NCBI GenBank assembly: GCA_030159075.1
Contig: BROG01000248.1
Location: 627,001-691,000, forward strand
DNA: 64,000 nucleotides
Reading direction: 5' to 3'
DNA from: Atrina japonica
Lineage: Eukaryota > Mollusca > Bivalvia > Pterioida > Pinnidae
Shown here: positions 58,501 to 64,000 of the stretch, in pieces
How the letters are laid out: every line of letters begins with the position of its first letter
Numbering within the stretch: the stretch's first letter is position 1
The notes under the pieces: model-generated
The model's input: only the letters and a program-made list of their open reading frames with translations
Databases searched by the model: none
Told to the model about the DNA's origin: nothing
Made by a program: the position numbers and the translations under genes

Positions 58501-61500
58501 TGGAGGGGGGGGTGAGGGAGTGGGGGGGAGAAGGGGGGGGGGGGGAACGGGGCCCCCAGGAAGGGGAGGGGGGGAGGGGGAGGGGGGGAAGGGGAGGCGA
58601 GAGAGAGGCAGGGAGGGACAGGGTAGGGGAAGGGGGCAGAGAATGCAAGGGGGGGGGTAGTGGGGACAGAAAAAAAATATGGGGGCAAGGGAGGGTGAGG
58701 ACGGGCGGTCGGAGGCGTCGGGGGCCAGAGGCTGACATGCGGTGCGGGACGCGCCATTGTAGGGGGGTCCCCCCCGGGGCCCAGGAAGGTGGAGCAGGGG
58801 CGATGGGCCCGGGGGGGCGCAGGCCAGGGTGTAGGGACTGCGGAGGAGGTGGGGGGGGGCAGGAGGGCAGTGGCGGGAACAGCCGGGGGCAGGGGAGGCG
58901 AGTGGGGGGGGGGGGGGAAGCGGCGCAAGGAGCAGCAGGAAGCCGGGGGGGGGCAGGGGGGAGGAGGGAGAGAGCACCGGGCAGGGGGAGGTCCCCAGGG
59001 GGTAGGTGGGGGGGGGAGAGTTGGAGGGGGGAGCAGGGGAGAGGCAGGGGGGGAGCCCGAGGGGGACCCCCGAGGTGGCAGGAGGGGGGAAGCCAGGGGG
59101 CAGGGGAGGGGGGGAGGGGGGGGGGGGGGGGGGGACCGCCCCCCCCGGAGACAGGAGATGCAGGGGCGGTCCGGGGATAGGGGAGGGGTCGGGGGCAAGG
59201 CAGGGCAGATGGCGGGAAAGTGAGGGGGACAGGGGCGGGGGGGGAGAGCAAGGTAGCGTGGGAAGAGGGGGGGCGGATGTAGGTCCCCCCCCAAGGAGGG
59301 AGGCCAGGGCGGGTAGAGGAGAGCCCAGCCATGGGAGGGGGAGGAGTGGGGGGGGTGGGGAGGCAGGGGGAGGGGTGGCGAAGAGGCGGGGGGGGGGGGA
59401 AGGCCCAGGGGAGGGGGGTGGCAGGGAAGGGGGGAGGGCGAGCAACAATTACCTCCCCCAGGGGAGCAGCGAGGGGGGGAGCCGAGCAGGGGGTCAGGGA
59501 GGGGCGGAGGGGGGGCCCAGGCAGTGTCCGGAGGTGGGGAGAGGGGGGGGGGAGGGGGGGGGGCGGCAGGCGGGGAAGAGGCGGAGGCAGCATGGGGGGA
59601 AGAGGGGGGAGGGGAGGGAGGGGGGGAGAGGAGCGGGGGAAAGGAAGCGCGGGAGGACGCGAACAGGGGGATCCAGGTGAGGCAGAGCGAGGAGGGGGGA
59701 AAGGGGCAGGGAGAGCGGGAGGGGAGGGGGAAGGGGGAAGGGGCAGGGGGGGGGCAGTCCCCCGGGGGAGAGAGGGGGAGGCGGGGAGGGAGGACCCCAG
59801 AGGTCCGAGTCCCAGGAGAGGAGGGGGGGAGCAGAGGAGTGAAGGGGGGGGGGGGGTCCATCAGTCCCCCCCCCCCCCCCCCCCCCCCCGGGCAAGGGGG
59901 GCAGGAGGGAGGGGGAGAGGGGAGAGAGGGGGGGAGAGGGGGCGGGAGGAGCGTGGTGAGGGGCAAGGGGGGGCGAGGACCCCAATGGGGAGAGGGGGGG
60001 GAGAGAGAATGGGGAGGGGGGGGGCATTGGGCGGGAGAGTGAGGAGGCAGGGGGGAGGGAGCCGGACGCAGACAGGGCGAGAGAAGGGCAGCAGCAGAGG
60101 GGGGGGAGGTCAAGAGGAGGTTCCCCCCCGGAGGGGGAGGAGCGGAGGGGAAGAGGGGAGGTGGGGGAGGGGAGGTAGAGGGGGAGGGGGAAGGGGGGGG
60201 GAGGGGAGGCAGTCGCCATGATGGGGAGTGGCAGGGGAGGGGTGGGGAGGGGGGTAGAGACTGGGTCAGAGGCGGGGGGCGGGGTGGAAGGCTGGGGGTC
60301 GGAGGGACCCCCCCCCGGAGGGGGGAGGAGGGGGGTGGGGGCCAGCCAGGATGGGGGAACCCCAAGCATCCCGGTAGGGGGGGGGTGCACAGGTGGGAGT
60401 CTGCGGGAGGGGGAGAGATCAGGGAGGAGGGGGAGAGAGGGGAGGAGGGGGGGGTGGGGGGTGAGAGGCGCATGGGGCAGGAGGGGCAGGACCCCCGGGA
60501 CCGGGAGGGGGTGCAGGGCAAGGGTCCCGGGAGAGGAAAGGGAGGCAGGGGGGTAAAGCAGAGACGTGATGGGGGGGAGGAAGATACAGTCAGGCAGGAG
60601 GGGGGGATGGGCAGCGGGGGCCCCACGAGGCGGGCGTCCGGTCCGATGTGGGTGGGGCAGGGTGTAGTGGAGCCGGAGTGTAGGGGGGGCCGGGCACGCC
60701 AGGGAGGGGGGGGGGGGGGCAGAGGACAGAGCGCAGTCGGGAGCGGCGAGGGGGAGGGGGCGACAGTCCCAGGGGCCAAGTGCAGGGAGGAGGGAGAGAG
60801 TCCCCCCCCGAGGTGGATCCCCGGGAGGGGGGGGAGAGAGAGGTGGGAGTAGAGAACAGAACGGCCAGAGGGGGGGGGGAGAGGAGGGGGAGGGGGTGGG
60901 GGGGGGGGGACAGAGGCGGGGGGGGGGGAGGCAGGGGGTCGCAAGGGTGGGGAGCAGGTGAGCAGGGGGGGGAGCAGAGGGGGCAGGGCAGGAGGGAGAG
61001 GGGGGAGGGGACAGCCCAGAGAAGACCAGGAGGCAGGAGGGGTGGGGGGGGAGAGGGAGAGGGCAGGGTAGGGTGTGAGAGGAGTCTAGGAAGGAGGGAG
61101 GGAGGGAGGGGGTGTGTGGAGGGGGGAGGGGAGGGTGGTGCAGAGGATGGGAGTCCGGGGGGTAGGGGCAGACAGGAGGTAGCGGGAGAGGAGGGAGGAG
61201 GGAGCAGGGTAGGGGGAGGAGAGGAGGGTCCCCGGCAGGCAGAGGGGTAGTCGGGACGAGGTGGACGAGGCTGTGGGGACAAGGGTTGGCCCAGAAGCAG
61301 GGGGGGGGGGGGAGAGCAGCGAAGGGTTAGGTCGGGGTGGTTGCAGGGATGAGGGAGGGCAGAGGAGGGCGAAGGTCGTGGGGAGAGGGGTGGGGGGCAG
61401 AGGGCGGGGGGCAGGAGGCAGGGAGGGGAGGCAGGGGGGGGGGGGTGCGGGGGGGAACGGGGGGAGGGGGGGAGGGCGGGGGGGAGAGACGCCAGGGGGA

Positions 61501-63789
61501 GGGAGAGAGTCCCCCGGAGGGAGCGGGGGGGAGAGGAGGGACCGGGTTGGGTCGGGGGAGGAACAGAAGGGGGGAGGAGGGAGGGGGGGGCAGGACAGGC
61601 AGGGGGACGGGGGCGGGGGCGGGGGGGGGCGGAGGGGACAGGAGGGGGAGAAGGGCGGGGCAGGGGGATTCCCCAAGAGGGGAAGGGAGGATGAGGAGGG
61701 TGCGAGGGAGGGGTGGGGCAGGGGCAGAGGAGGCCCGGGGGCAGGGGGCGGGTGGGTATGGGGCAGGGGAAGGGAGCCAGGCAGGGGGAAGGCAAGAGAG
61801 GGGGGGGGTGGAGGGAGGGCGGGAAGGGGGGAAGAATGCAGAGAGCAAGGAGGGGGAGCAGGGGGGAGGGGGGGCAGAGACGAGGGAGGAGGGCGCGGCC
61901 AGAGGGGGGGGGGGAGGGGGAGGGGAGAGTGGTGCGACCAGGAGCCAGCGGGGGAGTGGGCATGGCGGGGGGGGGGGAGAAGGGGGAGGGGATGCGGGGC
62001 AGAGGGGCAGGTAAGGGGTGTAGAGTCCCCGTGGGGGGGGGGAGGGGGGGGAGAACCCGGAGACCCACATGGGGGGGAGGAGGCGGGAGGGGGAGGGGGG
62101 GAGGGGGCAGATGGTGCGAGTGGGGGGGGGGGGACCCAGTGTGGGGTGAGTCGCGGCGAGAGAGGGAGAGGGGGGGGGGGGGCGGGCAGTGAGGGGGCCC
62201 AGGGCGGGGAGGGGGGGGGGGCTGAGGGAGGGGGGGGAGGGGGGGGGTCACGACGGGTCCCCGGAACGGGTGGCGAGGGTGGGGGGAGAGGGGAGAGGTG
62301 GCAGGTTGTAGGCCCCCAGGGGTTGCAGGAAGAGCGGACCCCAGGTGGTCTGGGGCGGGGGGAGGGGAGGAAGAGAGGGCAGGGGGGCCAGATAGTGTGG
62401 GGGGGGGTGGGGACAGCGAGGCCCCGGGGGGAGTGGTAGGGGGGACCGGGGTGAGGGGGAGTCCCCCCCGGGGGCAGGTGGGGGGGACCGGCGGAGCACA
62501 TAAGGGGGGAGGCGGGGGGAGAGGTGGCAGCACCCGGAGGAGTCCTGTGGTGGGTGGGGGGAGGGTGAGAGGGGTGGGGAAGTGGGAGCAGGAGGAGTCC
62601 CCCGAGAGGCCGAGAGAGTGAGAGTGGAAAGGGGGAGAGCCAGGAGGGGGGCGACCCAGCAGTCATGGGGGGATAGAGAGGCCAGGGGCAGGGATGGGGG
62701 GAGGGGGGTGGCGCGGGGGGGGGGGGGGGCGGGCGGGGGGGAGGCAGGGGAGAGGCGGCCAGGGTAAGGGGGGGGGGAGGGGGGGGGGAGAGGGAGGGAG
62801 GGAGCGGGGGCGGGAGGAGGGATGGGGGGGGGAGAGGGGGGGGAAGGGCGGGGGGGGAGGAGGCAGGAGGGGGGAGGGGAGGGGGGGTGGGGGAAGGGCA
62901 CAGGTCGAGGTGGAGGGCCGAGAGGCGCGGTGCGTACCCGAGGGGTAATGGGGAGCCAGTCGTGATATATATAGGGGGGGACCGTGAGGTGTGACCCCCG
63001 GGTGGGGGGCCGCAGTGGGGGGTGGGGCCTCCAGGGGGCGAGCGGGCCGGTCAGGCTGGCGTACCCTGTCGTGGGCAGCGTGGGGGGGGGAGGACAAGGG
63101 AAGGGGGGCAACAGGACAGCGGGGGGGGAGGCGGGTGGGCGCGGGGAGGTGTGTAGGGGAGGGGGGCCCGCGTGTATCGGAGAGATATCCCCGGTAGAGG
63201 AGGGTGTGAGGGGGAGGCCAGGGGGGGGGGGTCAGTGGGGGGGGGAGCGCAGGGGAGAGGTATTGAATGGCAGGGTGGTGGGGGGTGGTAGAGGGAGCAG
63301 ACCCCCCCCCCGGGGCAGGGGAGGGGGGTGAGGGGTGGGGGCAGGGGGAGGAGGGTCCCCCTGGCGGGGCAGGACCCCGAGGACGGCGGGTGGGGGTAGG
63401 GGTAGCAGAGTGGGCAGGAGGGGCGAGGGGAGGGGGAGGGGAGGGGGAGCAGGAAGGACCCCAGGGGGGAGAGGGGGGGTCGAGAGGGTGAGGAGGGGTT
63501 GAGTCAGCAGGGAGGTGTGAGGGGTGGGTAGGGTCCCCCCCAGAAGGGGGGGGAGAGGGTCCCCCGGGATTGGTGAGGAGACGCGGGGTGTGGGAGCAGT
63601 GGGAGGGAAAGCCAGGGGGATGGGGCAGTGAGAGGGGATACATAGAGGGGGGGTGGGCGGGGAGACGGGGGAGAGGGGGGAGAGGGAGGTCAGAGGCAGG
63701 GGTGGGGGAGGGGCGGAGGCAGGAGAAGGGGGGGGGAGGGCAGGGAGGAGAGGTGGGGGGTGGGAAGGTGGGGGGGGGGGTAAGAGGGG
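55526..63789. repeat. 8.26-kb G-rich low-complexity block
   Basis: The plus strand is overwhelmingly G, with A next and few C or T outside short C runs, and contains hundreds of runs of four or more G. Imperfect punctuation of the type agtccccc(n)gggag recurs roughly every 100-300 bp (for example near 57,379, 58,013, 58,454, 59,284, 60,120, 60,800, 61,507, 62,460, 63,533). No regular unit length was evident by eye. The lack of T and A removes stop codons, which explains minus-strand proline-rich frames of up to 867 codons and plus-strand glycine/arginine-rich frames; none has a domain. It may be a real quadruplex-forming satellite in the MRPS18A upstream intron, or corrupt long-read consensus. 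Confidence 0.85.
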
Positions 63790-64000
63790 GTCTCCATTAG
63801 GTGTAGGCTGATTGGATAAGGTTAAAAAATTAAAATACTAATATGATGAACATTTTGGTCATTTTGACCGTGACTGACTTTGTGATTTCATCAGTAGTGT
63901 TGGTGTGGTCGGATTTTTTTTGTTTTACTGAAAAAACATGTATAATTACAGAGTTAGAGCATGACAGGGTGGGTAAAGGGGGGGAGGAGGGGACACAGCA
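63790..64000. repeat. Direct repeat flanking the G-rich block, right copy
   Basis: Matches 55,276-55,435 apart from an insertion of about 21 bp after gatttcatcagt (tagtgttggtgtggtcggat) and a G-rich insertion of about 27 bp (gggtgggtaaaggggggg then aggagggga) splitting the bases gaca and cacagca. The window ends inside it, so its full extent is unknown. Confidence 0.92.

Noticed and set aside
57458..58660. Glycine/arginine-rich plus-strand frames (up to 400 codons)
   Set aside because: Same low-complexity effect on the G-rich strand. They are not RGG-box proteins: there is no RNA-binding domain or exon structure.
56845..59448. 867-codon minus-strand open frame, and 846-, 647- and 526-codon neighbours, all proline-rich
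   Set aside because: They arise because the C-rich strand almost lacks A and T and so cannot form stop codons. Several frames are open at once, no domain or signal is visible, and composition is uniform. They are not extensin- or collagen-like genes.
55526..63789. Telomeric or subtelomeric repeat
   Set aside because: There is no TTAGGG/CCCTAA periodicity, and ordinary sequence resumes on both sides.

Overview
This is a eukaryotic, AT-rich, repeat-dominated stretch of nuclear DNA. It is most likely from a marine invertebrate, probably a mollusc such as a bivalve. The support is: one spliced metazoan-type nuclear gene with GT/AG introns; several tRNA-derived SINEs, one with an AAATC-type tail; many fragments of one reverse-transcriptase retroelement; MITEs and foldback elements; and dense microsatellites and minisatellites. 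The species cannot be fixed from the sequence. There are no prokaryotic operons, CRISPR arrays, rRNA genes or intact tRNA genes, and almost all long open frames are by-products of simple repeats.

The one well-supported gene is on the minus strand at about 51.5-54.8 kb. Three coding exons join in frame (112 codons) and encode the conserved part of mitochondrial ribosomal protein S18A (MRPS18A, also called mL66): a CPLC knuckle, the S18 core and the RAGLMPNYRP signature. The first exon or exons, with the mitochondrial targeting sequence, were not found; they should lie at higher coordinates, in or beyond the G-rich block. Two weaker single-exon candidates are at 36.93-37.06 kb (minus) and 40.87-40.94 kb (plus).

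Layout: 1-13 kb is AT-rich spacer with SINE relics, a hairpin element, microsatellites and two decayed retroelement copies (8.0-8.7 and 12.0-12.85 kb). At 13.9-15.2 kb is a minisatellite that grew from a palindromic MITE. From 16 to 25 kb there are more retroelement fragments, a foldback element, CT and GATA microsatellites and a 58-bp tandem array. At 25.2-27.8 kb is a 2.6-kb foldback transposon with terminal inverted repeats and a nested retroelement copy. At 28.5-31.2 kb are SINEs and two MITEs. At 32.5-34.5 kb is a duplicated leader-plus-minisatellite block split by another retroelement copy. At 36-38 kb are a hairpin MITE and a 450-bp tandem duplication carrying a GATATC-rich palindromic array. 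At 39-40.2 kb are opposed retroelement fragments. At 42.4-43.3 kb is a SINE abutting a 32-bp satellite. At 46.9-49.5 kb are foldback elements, a perfect hairpin, an intact-looking SINE and a tandem duplication. At 50.6-51.1 kb is a 23-bp minisatellite just past the 3' end of MRPS18A.

From 55.5 to 63.8 kb the sequence changes abruptly to an 8.26-kb, extremely G-rich, low-complexity block. It starts at the inner edge of a 20-bp MITE terminus and is bracketed by a direct repeat of about 160 bp of ordinary flanking DNA. It is either a very large quadruplex-prone satellite or a long-read/assembly artefact. The proline-rich open frames on its C-rich strand should not be read as genes.
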